Shown: positions 38,492 through 47,890, counted from the first letter of the stretch. The stretch: DNA of 64,000 nucleotides from DAINRZ01 sp964634885 (GCA_964634885.1 CAZWLN010000022.1:1-64000), one strand, 5' to 3'. Translations and numbers: made by a program. The notes: generated from the sequence alone by a model not told the origin.

Positions 38492-39151
38492 ATGAGATTG
38501 ATAGTTCCATTCATTCTGCTTATCCTTGTTTCTTCCTGCACTGAGACTCCCACAATACCTTCAGAGACGTCGAAGCTGAAATTTGACAGTTTCATTTTGT
38601 CAATCAAGGGCATCCAGGTTGAGGTTGCCTATTCCGAATCATCATATACTCCTATGGGCGGCAATCAGAGCAGAAATTGGTATGAACAAATTTACATGAA
38701 TAGTAGCCAATCCTTTAAGCCCGACACAACAAGCTATGTATCTGATTCCCTGCTATTAATAAATTATAGTAAATATGGAACGGGTTATAGTATATATGAC
38801 AAGTATAAATGCAGGATACGGTTTAGCGAAAATGAAGGTATGATTGATTCAATAGTATATATAACTGAAAATACAGATCAAATGACTCCGGATCATGCAT
38901 CTTCCGGAAATGGCTCAGGAGGTTCCTTTGAAATGGTAGTGATCAACGCTCCCTACAGGATTGAAAACGACACTTTGTTGGCAATAGAGTTAAAGGGAAG
39001 TGACATTGCTTCCCGGCTCATATCATTAAAGAGTTCAAGTAGTTCACATTCATACGACAGATCCCGGCAAAGCAGTTCAAACAGTCACCGCAATATTTAT
39101 AAAATTTTATCAATTCCCGACACCAGTTCAATCAAGATCATTATTCATTAA
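38492..39151 (+). CDS. Predicted small lipoprotein of unknown function
   Basis: A 219-residue lipoprotein with signal MRLIVPFILLILVSSC and a perfect AAGGAG ribosome site six bases before the ATG; an in-frame TTG at 38459 is rejected for lack of these. The mature part begins TETPTIPSETSKLKF and is beta-rich; residues about 180-205 are a serine-rich stretch (SSSSSHSYDRSRQSSS). No domain recognised. The 3' end overlaps the convergent mscS-like gene by 11 bp. Confidence 0.7.
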   Translation: MRLIVPFILLILVSSCTETPTIPSETSKLKFDSFILSIKGIQVEVAYSESSYTPMGGNQSRNWYEQIYMNSSQSFKPDTTSYVSDSLLLINYSKYGTGYSIYDKYKCRIRFSENEGMIDSIVYITENTDQMTPDHASSGNGSGGSFEMVVINAPYRIENDTLLAIELKGSDIASRLISLKSSSSSHSYDRSRQSSSNSHRNIYKILSIPDTSSIKIIIH

Positions 39152-40205
39152 ACCCCTGGCCTCTTTGAAGTCGTATCTCTGCTTGTGGGAACGGAATCAC
39201 TATCCCGTTTTCGTTGAAAGCCTTGTAAATCGCCATGTTCAGTTCATGTACCGTGAGCTGGCGCAGAGATGGATTCTCAGCCCAGCACTGCAATTCTACC
39301 TTCAGGGCTGAATCGCCGAATTCGGTAAACCTCATGCACGGTTTGGGATCGTCATGTATATTCTCATTTTCATCTGCAATTGTTAACAGTATCTTTTCTA
39401 CCTTCTCAAGGTCAGTACCGTAAGCAACGCCGACAGGTATTCTTACCCTGTACTTGGGTATCGGAGCGCTCTCGTTGATTATCTTCGAACTGGAAATGAC
39501 TGAGTTTGGGACAGATATCTGTATGTCGTCACGGGTTTTGATCCATGTGCTGCGAATGCCTATGTGGACTACCTCTCCCCTGTCGTTGCCTCCGATGTCG
39601 ATGAAATCGCCGATCTTGTAGGGCTTGTCGAAAAAGATGCTGACACCGCCGAAGAAATTGGACAGGGTATCTTTTGCAGCTACCGCAACGGCAATACCGG
39701 CAATACCGGCAGAAGCAACAAGCGGTGTAATATCGATTTTCCAGATGGATAGAATCACCATCAGGCAGGCAATGAAAAAGATGATCTTGATTACGTTGCC
39801 GAGCAGGGGTGCAATCTCCTTGCTCACACCCGGGCTGTCCGAGCCGCTTTTCTTGATTGAAGACCGGACAACTTCAGAACTGATACGGATGCAGGCCGAA
39901 GTCCAGATGAAGGCGCTGATGGTGTAGATAATATTAATAATATAATAGAAATAGGGCTTCTGGACGTACAGGCAGTTGATCGAATAGACGATCGAATAGA
40001 GGATGATCGTGAAGAATATGGGCATGTGCAGGATATTGATGATGTTGTCGTCTAAGTTTGTTTTTGTCATTTTGACCAAGTTCTTCAGCACACGTGTGAT
40101 GAACAGGTTAACGACAATGGCTACGACAACGAAAAAGCCGACGGTAAGCAGGGCATTAATATAGTCTGCGTTAGTAATCCCCATGCTTTCAATAAATTTA
40201 AACAT
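39141..40205 (-). CDS. MscS-family mechanosensitive channel
   Basis: A 354-residue small-conductance mechanosensitive channel homologue. Four membrane segments are visible (about 15-35, 60-85, 90-115, 135-160) and the pore helix/upper beta domain is typical: GIAGIAVAVAAKDTLSNFFG, FFDKPYKIGDFIDIGG and IRSTWIKTRDDIQISVPNS. It would open on osmotic down-shock to release solutes. It is the last gene of the ssb-HAD-cmk-ispH-mscS row, 15 bp after ispH. Confidence 0.92.
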   Translation of the reverse strand: MFKFIESMGITNADYINALLTVGFFVVVAIVVNLFITRVLKNLVKMTKTNLDDNIINILHMPIFFTIILYSIVYSINCLYVQKPYFYYIINIIYTISAFIWTSACIRISSEVVRSSIKKSGSDSPGVSKEIAPLLGNVIKIIFFIACLMVILSIWKIDITPLVASAGIAGIAVAVAAKDTLSNFFGGVSIFFDKPYKIGDFIDIGGNDRGEVVHIGIRSTWIKTRDDIQISVPNSVISSSKIINESAPIPKYRVRIPVGVAYGTDLEKVEKILLTIADENENIHDDPKPCMRFTEFGDSALKVELQCWAENPSLRQLTVHELNMAIYKAFNENGIVIPFPQAEIRLQRGQGFNE

Positions 40206-40220
40206 AGCTTCTATTCCTGA

Positions 40221-41108
40221 TTAATTTGCTAATTCCAAAATCCTGTCTCTTACTTCCTCCAATTGCCAGCCGGGAGTACTGGTAGCACCTGTAATTCCTA
40301 TTGTCTCCCTGCCCCGAATCATCTCCGGTTCAAGCTCAGAGCTGTCTTCGACAAATATTGTGCTGCCGTTCAATGACCGGCACAATTCGAACAGCATCCT
40401 GCCGTTCGAGGAATTCCTTCCGGCGACGAAGACAATGAGCTGATGGTTAACGACAAAGTCTGTCAACTGTTTCTCACGGCGGTTAACATAGCGGCAGGTA
40501 GTGTCTTTGATGTCGAAAGCAAAGCTGCCCGGCTCGACGGCCTCGAGATGCTCCATTTTACTTTGAATAATCTCCCGGACAGCGTCGAACTCCTTTTTAC
40601 TCTTTGTCGTCTGCGAGATGAGCAGGTTCCTGGCTGAGAAGCTGTCGAGACTGGTGGCTTCTTCAGCGCTGCCGACGACAACAGCCTTGTAATCGCAGCT
40701 TCCGAGGAGGCCGATTACTTCGGGGTGGTTCCTGTTACCGAAAATGATTATATTATAGCCGTCCTTAAAGTACCGGGCAATCGTTTCGTGCAGGGAGGAG
40801 ACGATGGAACAGGTAGTATCGACGTACTCCACATCGAACTGCTTCAGCAGTTCATAGGTTTCCGGCGGCTCGCCGTGGGCACGGATGATTACAACCGACT
40901 TTACGGGATCAATACTCTTTATGTCTTCATGCCCGATTGTCCTGAGGCCTTTTTCAGCCAGGCGCCTGACTTCGGCAGGATTGTGTATCAATTCCCCGAG
41001 AATATATATATCCCTGCCCGGGTTTGCGGCAATTGCCTGTTCGGCAATCTCCACCGTTTTTCTTACACCCCGGCAAAAACCGGCGGATTCATCTATATCA
41101 ATGACCAT
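40221..41108 (-). CDS. ispH: 4-hydroxy-3-methylbut-2-enyl diphosphate reductase
   Basis: A 295-residue iron-sulfur enzyme that makes IPP and DMAPP in the last step of the MEP isoprenoid pathway. Cluster ligands are the Cys residues in SAGFCRGVRKTVE, VDTTCSIVSSLHE and KDTTCRYVNRRE; the active-site AHGEPPETY and GRNSSNGRMLFE words are present. The start at 41108 is chosen because AGAGG precedes it and an upstream ATG at 41138 lies inside cmk. It lies 10 bp after cmk. The product feeds the polyprenyl enzymes encoded elsewhere in the window. Confidence 0.95.
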   Translation of the reverse strand: MVIDIDESAGFCRGVRKTVEIAEQAIAANPGRDIYILGELIHNPAEVRRLAEKGLRTIGHEDIKSIDPVKSVVIIRAHGEPPETYELLKQFDVEYVDTTCSIVSSLHETIARYFKDGYNIIIFGNRNHPEVIGLLGSCDYKAVVVGSAEEATSLDSFSARNLLISQTTKSKKEFDAVREIIQSKMEHLEAVEPGSFAFDIKDTTCRYVNRREKQLTDFVVNHQLIVFVAGRNSSNGRMLFELCRSLNGSTIFVEDSSELEPEMIRGRETIGITGATSTPGWQLEEVRDRILELAN

Positions 41109-41118
41109 TGCACAGCCT

Positions 41119-41790
41119 CTATTTGTTGATAATCTCAACGGCCAGTTTGTAGATCAGGTCGGTCTGCTCTTCGATTGTCATATCCGAAGTGTCCACCACA
41201 ATTGCATCATCGGCCTTCTTCAGGGGGCTGATCTCCCTCGAGCTGTCGTAGTTGTCCCTGTCGGCAATCAGTGTTGCCATTTCGTCGAGATCGCTTTTGA
41301 TTCCTTTGTTCTCAAGTTCCAGCGCCCTTCGCTTTGCTCTGGCACCAATCGAAGCAGTAAGGAACACTTTCAGTTCAGCGTTGGGAAACACAAAAGCGCC
41401 TATGTCCCTGCCGTCCATTACCACTCCTCCGTCGCGTCCCAGTTCCCGCTGGAGCGCGGTCATCTTCTCACGGACACAGGCCATAGCGCTGATGGGGCTT
41501 ACCATCTTTGTAACTTCCGGCAGGCGTATGTCTTCGCTGACATCTTCGCCGTTAAGGAGTGTCTTCTGCCCGTTTTCGGACTGTTCGAGCTTCACAGAGA
41601 TAGTCTCCATCATCTGAGAGACAATATTCTCGTCGGGTTCTGTGTTCGTTCTCAGCCAGGCAAGGGTAACCGCCCTGTACATGGCGCCAGTGTCAACGTA
41701 TATATATCCCAGTCTCCGAGCGACTATCCTCGCCGAAGTAGTCTTTCCCGAACCGGCAGGCCCGTCGATTGCTATAATTATCTTTTTCAT
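41119..41790 (-). CDS. cmk: Cytidylate kinase
   Basis: A 223-residue kinase that phosphorylates CMP and dCMP. The P-loop is AIDGPAGSGKTTSARIVA; the VDTGAMYRAVTLA and MDGRDIGAFVFPNAELKVFL words are typical, as is the C-terminal VVDTSDMTIEEQ. The start overlaps the end of the HAD gene by 4 bp (ATGA). Linkage of cmk with ispH is common in several phyla. Confidence 0.96.
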   Translation of the reverse strand: MKKIIIAIDGPAGSGKTTSARIVARRLGYIYVDTGAMYRAVTLAWLRTNTEPDENIVSQMMETISVKLEQSENGQKTLLNGEDVSEDIRLPEVTKMVSPISAMACVREKMTALQRELGRDGGVVMDGRDIGAFVFPNAELKVFLTASIGARAKRRALELENKGIKSDLDEMATLIADRDNYDSSREISPLKKADDAIVVDTSDMTIEEQTDLIYKLAVEIINK

Positions 41791-42506
41791 CTGTTCCCTA
41801 ATAAGTTAAAAATTGAATCGATCACATGATCACAATCTGTGAAATTCTCAAACACGAGGTCGGCTTTGTTGTCTTTCAACAGGGCCGGGTCGAAACCACC
41901 TGTCGCAACGGCAGCCACTGCCATCGAATTGGTTTTCGCACACTCGATGTCGCGTGGCGAGTCTCCTATGATTATGGCATTGGTACTGTCGAAGCGGAAG
42001 TCTGCGCCGGAGAAGAACGAATTGGCCCTTTGCAGGGCTATTGCCGGAAGTTTGTTCCTGTCTTCGTGGTCGCTGCCGAAGGCTCCAAATGGGAAAAAGC
42101 TGCCGAGGCCGAAGGCATTCAGTTTCAGGTATGCATTTTCCCTGAAATTGCCGGTTAACAGTGCCAGTTCCACGTCCTCCCTCTGCGAGAGGCGTGCTAT
42201 CAGCCTGTCGGAGCCGGGCAACAGCTCCAGGTTCTCGCTGTTACAATAAGGCTCGAACTCCCTGAGTATCTTCTTCCAGATATTGTCAATATCATTCAGG
42301 ATGGCATCGAACGGAATGGAATTGGCTTCACTGATGGCCCTCAGAATCCTCAGGTCCGTATTGCCGGCGAAGTCAGGCATCATCGCGTCGTCCACCACAA
42401 CCCCGAAAATGTCGCGGAACAGGTCCTTGAATATTGTCCTGGACCGGAATCTTCGTAACTTCAGTATTGTTCCGTCAATGTCAAATAGAAACAGGTACTT
42501 TTTCAT
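41787..42506 (-). CDS. HAD-family phosphatase
   Basis: A 239-residue HAD hydrolase of the phosphoglycolate phosphatase/beta-phosphoglucomutase-like class. Motif I is LFDIDGTIL, motif II ALLTGNF, motif IV IIIGDSPRDIECAKTN; a helical cap lies between motifs I and II. The start at 42506 lies 1 bp after the ssb stop. The substrate cannot be assigned from the sequence; phosphoglycolate is one possibility. Confidence 0.88.
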   Translation of the reverse strand: MKKYLFLFDIDGTILKLRRFRSRTIFKDLFRDIFGVVVDDAMMPDFAGNTDLRILRAISEANSIPFDAILNDIDNIWKKILREFEPYCNSENLELLPGSDRLIARLSQREDVELALLTGNFRENAYLKLNAFGLGSFFPFGAFGSDHEDRNKLPAIALQRANSFFSGADFRFDSTNAIIIGDSPRDIECAKTNSMAVAAVATGGFDPALLKDNKADLVFENFTDCDHVIDSIFNLLGNR

Positions 42507-42507
42507 A

Positions 42508-42927
42508 TCAGAACGGGATGTCGTCATCCTCAACTTCATCGACAGGAGTGTAAGTAACAGTTTCTTTTTCGTCGGCGTCCAGGGCTGCGCTGTCGGTTTT
42601 GGGATCGAGCAGAATCACCCTGTTGGCGTTAATCTCGGTAGTGTACCTGACAATGCCTTCTTTTTCATAGGAACGGGTCTGTATCTTACCCTCGACATAG
42701 ACTTTGCTGCCTTTCTTCAGTGTCTTGGCAACTCTGTCTGCCAGTGTATCCCACAGTACGATGGAATGCCATTCGGTTGATTCCTGCCAGTCGCCGCTCT
42801 TACCTTTGAAAGATTCGCTGGTAGCCACTCTGATTCGGCACACGGAAACACCGCCTGGAGTAGTTCTTAGCTCGGGATCGGCTCCTATATTGCCGAGAAT
42901 CGTTGCGCGGTTTAAACTTCTTGCCAT
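42508..42927 (-). CDS. ssb: Single-stranded DNA-binding protein
   Basis: A 139-residue SSB. The OB fold (about 1-105) starts SLNRATILGNIGADPELRTT and includes EWHSIVLWDTLADRVAKTL and VYVEGKIQTRSYEKEG. The acidic C-terminal tip DDDIPF is the docking site for partner proteins. It is the first gene of the five-gene minus-strand row. Confidence 0.96.
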   Translation of the reverse strand: MARSLNRATILGNIGADPELRTTPGGVSVCRIRVATSESFKGKSGDWQESTEWHSIVLWDTLADRVAKTLKKGSKVYVEGKIQTRSYEKEGIVRYTTEINANRVILLDPKTDSAALDADEKETVTYTPVDEVEDDDIPF

Positions 42928-42978
42928 AATTACTCCATAAGTATTTGATTTATATTGGCATATAACTAAATAATGCCT

Positions 42979-43812
42979 TTAAAAATTAATTCCATAATAA
43001 ATTACCTGGAAACCAATGCTCCTGTAATTGTCGTCCCTGTCCCAGAACATGCCGTGTATGCTTCTGCCGTGAAATTCCGTATAGTTGACCATAATCCCCA
43101 GGTTCTCGGAAGTACGTACAAGCAGTCCTATCTGTGTATTGCCGGAATACTTACCGAAATCAAAACCGGGAACCCTCATGTCGAGGCCCATTTTAAAATA
43201 GAACATCTCTGAAATTGCACGTGTCAGGTCGATGCCGATCTGCGGTACAATCTCTTCCGTATTCTTCGGCAGGTGGGAAAAGACATAGGTTAACCCAAGA
43301 TAGAACCTGATATTCTTATAAATCACGGCGCCTGTCAGATCGGCGAACTCGCGACTGTAAACAAAGGGGCTGATTCGGAACGTATCCTTGTTTGCCATCC
43401 CGTCCACAAGGTGTGAGGAAATGTGGGCGAGCCTGAGCCTGCCGTAGAAATCGAGTCCGAACAGTTTGGACTTGTAAGATGAATTGACACCAAAGAAATA
43501 ATCCGAGGTCTCGACAGGGAACTTCATATTGCCTTCCGACCTCAGCCTGGTGAATGTAAACCAGTCAGTACCGAAGCGGAGTTCGGAACTGTCTTTGCCG
43601 GGTTCGAAACCTGCGAGGTCGAAAGATGCGCCGATGTCCAGCCGGAGTTTTTCGTCGTTGTCCGAATTGTTGCCGAACTGGTAAAGGCAGCCGATGCGGG
43701 GTTCGAATACAGCGGCGGTAAGGGGTTTGAACAACAGTTGCTCATAGGCCGGCAGGGAACTCTGTACTGCAATCATTAAAACTATTACTATCATCAACTT
43801 GCGACTAAACAT
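42979..43812 (-). CDS. Outer-membrane beta-strand-rich protein (DUF1207-like)
   Basis: A 277-residue exported protein with a signal sequence (about 1-22). It is built of amphipathic strands and holds the words LRLAHISSHLVDG, SPFVYSREFADLTG and FYLGLTYVFSHLP, which recall DUF1207 outer-membrane proteins; the match is from memory. It ends YYGINF, a plausible barrel C-terminus with a final aromatic residue. The start at 43812 is chosen because GGAG is seven bases upstream; a TTG at 43833 is the alternative. Confidence 0.65.
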   Translation of the reverse strand: MFSRKLMIVIVLMIAVQSSLPAYEQLLFKPLTAAVFEPRIGCLYQFGNNSDNDEKLRLDIGASFDLAGFEPGKDSSELRFGTDWFTFTRLRSEGNMKFPVETSDYFFGVNSSYKSKLFGLDFYGRLRLAHISSHLVDGMANKDTFRISPFVYSREFADLTGAVIYKNIRFYLGLTYVFSHLPKNTEEIVPQIGIDLTRAISEMFYFKMGLDMRVPGFDFGKYSGNTQIGLLVRTSENLGIMVNYTEFHGRSIHGMFWDRDDNYRSIGFQVIYYGINF

Positions 43813-43830
43813 CCATTCTCCAAATAAAAA

Positions 43831-43858
43831 CAAAAAGCATCCGGTTAAACCGGATGCT
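43831..43858 (-). terminator. Rho-independent terminator of the glycosylphosphotransferase gene
   Basis: On the minus strand AGCATCCGG and CCGGATGCT form a 9-bp stem around TTTAA, followed by TTTTTGTTTTT. It lies 33 bp past the stop of the gene at 43891-45369. Confidence 0.92.
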
Positions 43859-43890
43859 AAATTAATAAATTACCAACATTTAACAAAGTA

Positions 43891-45369
43891 TTAGTATGCA
43901 CCGTCAGGATAATAAACAGCAGAGACTGTCCTGAAGAAAATGTAGATGTCGAGGAAGAAAGACCAGTTCCTGATGTAGAATATATCGATGTTCTGCCTGT
44001 TTACGAAACTGTGCCTGCTGCGGCCTGTGATCTGCCACAGCCCGCTGAGGCCCGGCCTGACTTTGAATATCAACATGTTTTCATCAGGCATCTCGTCATA
44101 CTCAGATTGCAGGTAGGCCCTTGGCCCGATGAGGCTCATGTCTCCCCTGACAACGTTCCAGAACTGGGGTATTTCGTCGAGGCTGAACTTCCTGAGGAAT
44201 TTTCCTGCCCGCGTCAATCTCGGATCGTCCCTGAGCTTGTGATACTTTTCCCACTCCATTCTCTTGCTTTCGTCCATCCTCAGGACATCTCTCAGCCGCT
44301 CATCCGAATCTTCATACATGGTCCTGAATTTGAATATCCTGAACTTCTTCCGGCCAATCGTCAGCCTTTCCTGAAGGAAGAACACCTTCCCGGGTGAATC
44401 GAATTTGATCAGCAGAGCGACAAAGAGCAGTAACGGTAAGGTTACTATTCCCAGGATCAGTCCGAAAACAACGTCGAAAATCCTTTTTTTCATGCATATT
44501 ACTTTTTGGAGTAATTTCTGCTGTAGTTCAATTCCGAAAACACTGCCGATGTCCTTCGTCGTTACCCACAGGTATGACAGGCCGAAGTCGTCGGAAATAA
44601 CCGTAGAATTGGAGAAATAGCCGGAATAGCTGTTGATTATCTTCAACTGTTCTTCCTGGTCTTTCTCCGGCAGAGCAATCATGCAGTGCTCGACGCACAA
44701 TTTCTTTGCCAGCTGCGGTATTATCTGCAGGCCGCCGATTACCGGCACCCGGTCGATATAGCCCCAGCGGTCGGAGTCGTCGTCCACGGCAACGACGGGC
44801 ATCAATCCCAGGAACTTCTGTTTTTTCAGGGACCTGATTGCCTTTTCGCCAGCCTCCCCTGCCCCGATGATCATTACGGGTATTCCCCACAGTTCTTTGT
44901 CGGAAAGCAGTCCTTTCATTATCCTTCGGCTGATGGGCAGTACGAGCAGTATTGCTCCCCAGGACAGGAAGAACACCGTCCTGGAGTACTCCCATTCGCC
45001 CTTGAGCATGAATGTCATTGACGCAAGTACAATGAAAACAAATGAGATGCTGTAAGTCAGCGATTTAATCTCGTCGATTACAGTCAGGCCGTAGCCCGGA
45101 TACAATCCGCTGAAATAGAATGCCACCGGGAACAGTGCCACCATAAACGGCAGCAAAGCCAGGTAGTTGCTCAGTACCAGTCCCTCGGGCGACAGGTAAT
45201 GCTTCAGTAATATTACAGCAGAAAATGTAATGCTCAGGCAAAAGACGTCGTTAAACAGAAGCCAGAAGCCCGCAAAGAGCTTGCTATAAAGAATCCGGTC
45301 TTTCGGTAAGGTATTAATGCTGTTGTCTGTTAATACCTTCGACAGATTCTGAAGTGTCAGCGCTATCAT
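43891..45369 (-). CDS. Polyprenyl glycosylphosphotransferase (WbaP/exopolysaccharide initiator)
   Basis: A 492-residue membrane enzyme that transfers a sugar-1-phosphate from a nucleotide sugar to undecaprenyl phosphate, starting exopolysaccharide or O-antigen synthesis. About five membrane segments (35-130) come first, then a CoA-binding/Rossmann-like domain (VMIIGAGEAGEKAIRSLKKQ) and the catalytic C-terminal half: KRIFDVVFGLILGIVTLPLL, FFLQERLTIGRKKFRIFKFR, LRKFSLDEIPQFWNVVRGDM and VRPGLSGLWQITGRS. The sugar is unknown. A hairpin in its leader covers the ribosome site. Confidence 0.92.
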   Translation of the reverse strand: MIALTLQNLSKVLTDNSINTLPKDRILYSKLFAGFWLLFNDVFCLSITFSAVILLKHYLSPEGLVLSNYLALLPFMVALFPVAFYFSGLYPGYGLTVIDEIKSLTYSISFVFIVLASMTFMLKGEWEYSRTVFFLSWGAILLVLPISRRIMKGLLSDKELWGIPVMIIGAGEAGEKAIRSLKKQKFLGLMPVVAVDDDSDRWGYIDRVPVIGGLQIIPQLAKKLCVEHCMIALPEKDQEEQLKIINSYSGYFSNSTVISDDFGLSYLWVTTKDIGSVFGIELQQKLLQKVICMKKRIFDVVFGLILGIVTLPLLLFVALLIKFDSPGKVFFLQERLTIGRKKFRIFKFRTMYEDSDERLRDVLRMDESKRMEWEKYHKLRDDPRLTRAGKFLRKFSLDEIPQFWNVVRGDMSLIGPRAYLQSEYDEMPDENMLIFKVRPGLSGLWQITGRSRHSFVNRQNIDIFYIRNWSFFLDIYIFFRTVSAVYYPDGAY

Positions 45370-45373
45370 TTTC

Positions 45374-45409
45374 GATACCCCCTATGTGTTACAAAATTCA
45401 CAGGGTATC
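45374..45409 (-). promoter_or_regulatory. Leader hairpin masking the Shine-Dalgarno site
   Basis: On the minus strand GATACCC-TGTG and CACA-TAGG-GGGTATC pair into a 7+4 bp stem with a 4-nt bulge and a 10-nt loop. The strong AGGGGG ribosome site, eight bases before the ATG, is inside the 3' arm, so the fold would hide it. This could tune translation of the glycosylphosphotransferase; it is a prediction. Confidence 0.45.
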
Positions 45410-45699
45410 ACTCTGTTCGATAATCTACTCCCAAATTTTCAAATATTACACTAATTCGGTAATATTCTGTCTCCTATAGCGCTCTCCAAAATCAATGCAA
45501 CAACCTTGTAAAAAATGCCGTGCCTTGTCCTTCAAGACACAACGTATAAAACACCGAAGCATTTTATAATAACCTTAATAATATATTTCTCTTCAAAAAT
45601 ATTAAGGCAGGAACAAGATTGCTATAAACAAAATCCTACAATTAACAAAACAACAATGCAAATAAAGTAAAAATAATTGTAAAAGTCAACAAATATTTT
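45410..45699. other. Gene-free AT-rich interval
   Basis: About 290 bp between the lpxA stop and the glycosylphosphotransferase leader. It must contain the promoter of the latter. Only the near-match TAATATTTG at about 45443-45451 (minus strand) was seen; no repeat or small gene is evident. Confidence 0.4.
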
Positions 45700-46473
45700 C
45701 TATCTCATGACTCCGCGTTCGGATTTCCTGATGAAATCGATGCAATAGGCTACTTCCGGTGAGATATTGCCCTTGTCTTCCACCATTTTCAGTCCGTCGC
45801 TGTAATTGAGGCCGGAATAGAGAACAACCTTGTAAAACTCTTCGACGGCGTCAATCTGTTCCATAGTGAAGCCCCTGCGCCTGAGGCCGATTTTATTAAG
45901 GCCTTCGATCTTTGCCGGTTCCCTGCCGATGAGGGTAAAGGGCGGAACGTCCTTGACAATTTTCACGTCGGCGCCGATGAAGGCGTGCTTGCCTATCCTG
46001 CAGAACTGGTGAATCTTAACGACTCCGCCGGCGTTAGCCCAGTCTTCAATTGTAACGTGGCCGCCAAGCTGAGTGGCATTTGCCATAATCACATTGTTGC
46101 CGACGTGGCAGTCATGAGCCAAATGACAGTATGTCATAATGAGGCAATCGGTTCCGACGGAAGTCCTTCCCGATTCGGCAGTCCCCCTGTTAATAGTCGC
46201 ATATTCGCGGATGACGGTCCTGTCGCCGACGACGGCAAGTGTCTTTTCTCCTCCGAACTTAAGGTCCTGGGGTTCGGTAGCGATGACGGCGCCCGAATGG
46301 ATACGGCAGTCCCTGCCGATCCTGGTACCATCGGCAAGGTACACACCGGAGCGGATTTCAGTGTTGTCGCCGATCTCCACATCGTCTTCGATGATGGTAA
46401 ACGGGCCGATTTTTACATTTTCACCGATTTTTGCTTTTTTTGATATTATTGCTGTGTTGTGGTGCATAATCAT
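45700..46473 (-). CDS. lpxA: UDP-N-acetylglucosamine acyltransferase
   Basis: A 257-residue hexapeptide-repeat enzyme that performs the first step of lipid A synthesis, putting a hydroxyacyl chain on UDP-GlcNAc. The left-handed beta-helix repeats (KIGENVKIGPFTIIEDDVEI) run through the N-terminal ~180 residues; the catalytic His is in TYCHLAHDCHVGNN; the helical C-terminus begins NKIGLRRRGFT. The first ATG (46473) and the third codon ATG (46467) are both possible; AGAG is better spaced for the second. It lies 13 bp after lpxC-fabZ. Confidence 0.96.
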   Translation of the reverse strand: MIMHHNTAIISKKAKIGENVKIGPFTIIEDDVEIGDNTEIRSGVYLADGTRIGRDCRIHSGAVIATEPQDLKFGGEKTLAVVGDRTVIREYATINRGTAESGRTSVGTDCLIMTYCHLAHDCHVGNNVIMANATQLGGHVTIEDWANAGGVVKIHQFCRIGKHAFIGADVKIVKDVPPFTLIGREPAKIEGLNKIGLRRRGFTMEQIDAVEEFYKVVLYSGLNYSDGLKMVEDKGNISPEVAYCIDFIRKSERGVMR

Positions 46474-46486
46474 ACTCTAAATAATA

Positions 46487-47890
46487 TTATTCACTTTTTG
46501 GGACAGCAGAAGCCGAGAAATCAGCTTCAGCCGCCAGTTGGTTGTTGATATAGGTTTTGCCGTGGAGCTTGAAATTGTTGAATTTTTTAGCAACTATTTC
46601 AACATCCATGATCAATTGGTCACCGGGCCTGACTTGCCTTCTGAACTTAACATTGTCCATAGATGCAAAAACAACGAGTTTGTCCCTGATGTCTTCATAG
46701 AGCTGGTAGAGAAGGATGCCGCCGGTCTGGGCCATTGCTTCGAGCAGCAGGACTCCGGGCATAATGGGCTTGTAAGGGAAATGGCCATTGAAGAAGCCCT
46801 CGTTAACAGTAACGTTTTTCACGCCGATAATGTTCCTGGTGTCGGCATCATACCCGATGATTTTATCGACAAGAAGGAACGGGTACCTGTGAGGGAGTAT
46901 TTCTTTTATTTGGTCTATATCGAACAGGGATTCGGTTGACGGAGAAATCTTAATTTTTCTCAAAGGCTTGCTTTTCAGGTATGCAGCCCTGATCTGTTTT
47001 GCAAATTCGAAATTGCTGGCATGGCCGGGCCTTGCCGCAAGTATCTGTGCTTTGATGCGAACGCCTGCCAACGCCAGGTCGCCAATCATATCCAGGAGTT
47101 TGTGGCGTGCCGGTTCGTTCTTGTACCTCAGTTCGGAGTTGTTAAGTATGCCGTTTGAGCCAAGAACGGGAGTATAGTCCAACCCAAAGCGCTCCTGCAT
47201 GTTTTTCAGTTCTTTTTCCGAGAGGTCTTTGTCAACGATGACAATGGCGCTGTCGAGGTTGCCGCCTTTGATGAGTCCCTGTTCGTGTAGCATTATCACT
47301 TCGCTGAGGAAGCAGAAAGTACGTGCAGGGGCGAAATCCTTGACAAATTCGTTTTCAAGGCTGAACAGCCCTGTGTGCTGGCTGCCCAGCGCCGGGTTGT
47401 GATAGTCGATCATTACGGTGATCCGGAAATCATCTGTGGGCAGGGCAACGATGTCCACTTCTTTAGCATCGTTTTTATAATGCAGAGAATCTTCTATGAC
47501 AAAATATTCCCTGTTGGCGTTCTGCTCGACGAAGCCCGCTTTTAACAGTTCTTCAACGTAAGGCAGGGAGCTGCCGTCGCCGACAGGAGGCTCGATGCCG
47601 CTGAGTTCGATGCGGCAGTTGTCTATCTGCAGACCGGACAGGGCTGCAAGCACATGTTCGACAGTATGGACGCGGACGCTGTCTTTTCCGAGGGTAGTAC
47701 CGCGCGACAGATCAACGACGTAGTCAACGATGGCCGGTATCTCTACCTGCTCGGGCAGGTCTGTCCTTACGAACTTATATCCGTAGTTCTCCGGTGCAGG
47801 ATGGAAAGTAATCGTCGATTGCTCGCCGGTGTGTATCCCATAACCTGAACAGGAGACGGGCTCTTTAATTGTTCTTTGTTTTTCAGTCAT
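46487..47890 (-). CDS. lpxC-fabZ: Bifunctional LpxC deacetylase / FabZ dehydratase
   Basis: A 467-residue fusion. Residues 1-300 are LpxC, the zinc deacetylase that commits UDP-acyl-GlcNAc to lipid A: the Zn ligands are in VHTVEHVLAALSGL and RHKLLDMIGDLALA, and FAPARTFCFLSEV is typical. Residues about 320-467 are FabZ, the hydroxyacyl-ACP dehydratase, with ILPHRYPFLLVDKI and the catalytic GHFPYKPIMPGVLLLEAMAQ. This fusion is a hallmark of Bacteroidota and Chlorobi relatives. It is followed by lpxA. Confidence 0.97.
   Translation of the reverse strand: MTEKQRTIKEPVSCSGYGIHTGEQSTITFHPAPENYGYKFVRTDLPEQVEIPAIVDYVVDLSRGTTLGKDSVRVHTVEHVLAALSGLQIDNCRIELSGIEPPVGDGSSLPYVEELLKAGFVEQNANREYFVIEDSLHYKNDAKEVDIVALPTDDFRITVMIDYHNPALGSQHTGLFSLENEFVKDFAPARTFCFLSEVIMLHEQGLIKGGNLDSAIVIVDKDLSEKELKNMQERFGLDYTPVLGSNGILNNSELRYKNEPARHKLLDMIGDLALAGVRIKAQILAARPGHASNFEFAKQIRAAYLKSKPLRKIKISPSTESLFDIDQIKEILPHRYPFLLVDKIIGYDADTRNIIGVKNVTVNEGFFNGHFPYKPIMPGVLLLEAMAQTGGILLYQLYEDIRDKLVVFASMDNVKFRRQVRPGDQLIMDVEIVAKKFNNFKLHGKTYINNQLAAEADFSASAVPKSE

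Noticed and set aside
41109..41138. Upstream ATG for ispH
   Set aside because: It lies within the cmk coding region; the ATG at 41108 has a ribosome site and yields the standard IspH N-terminus.
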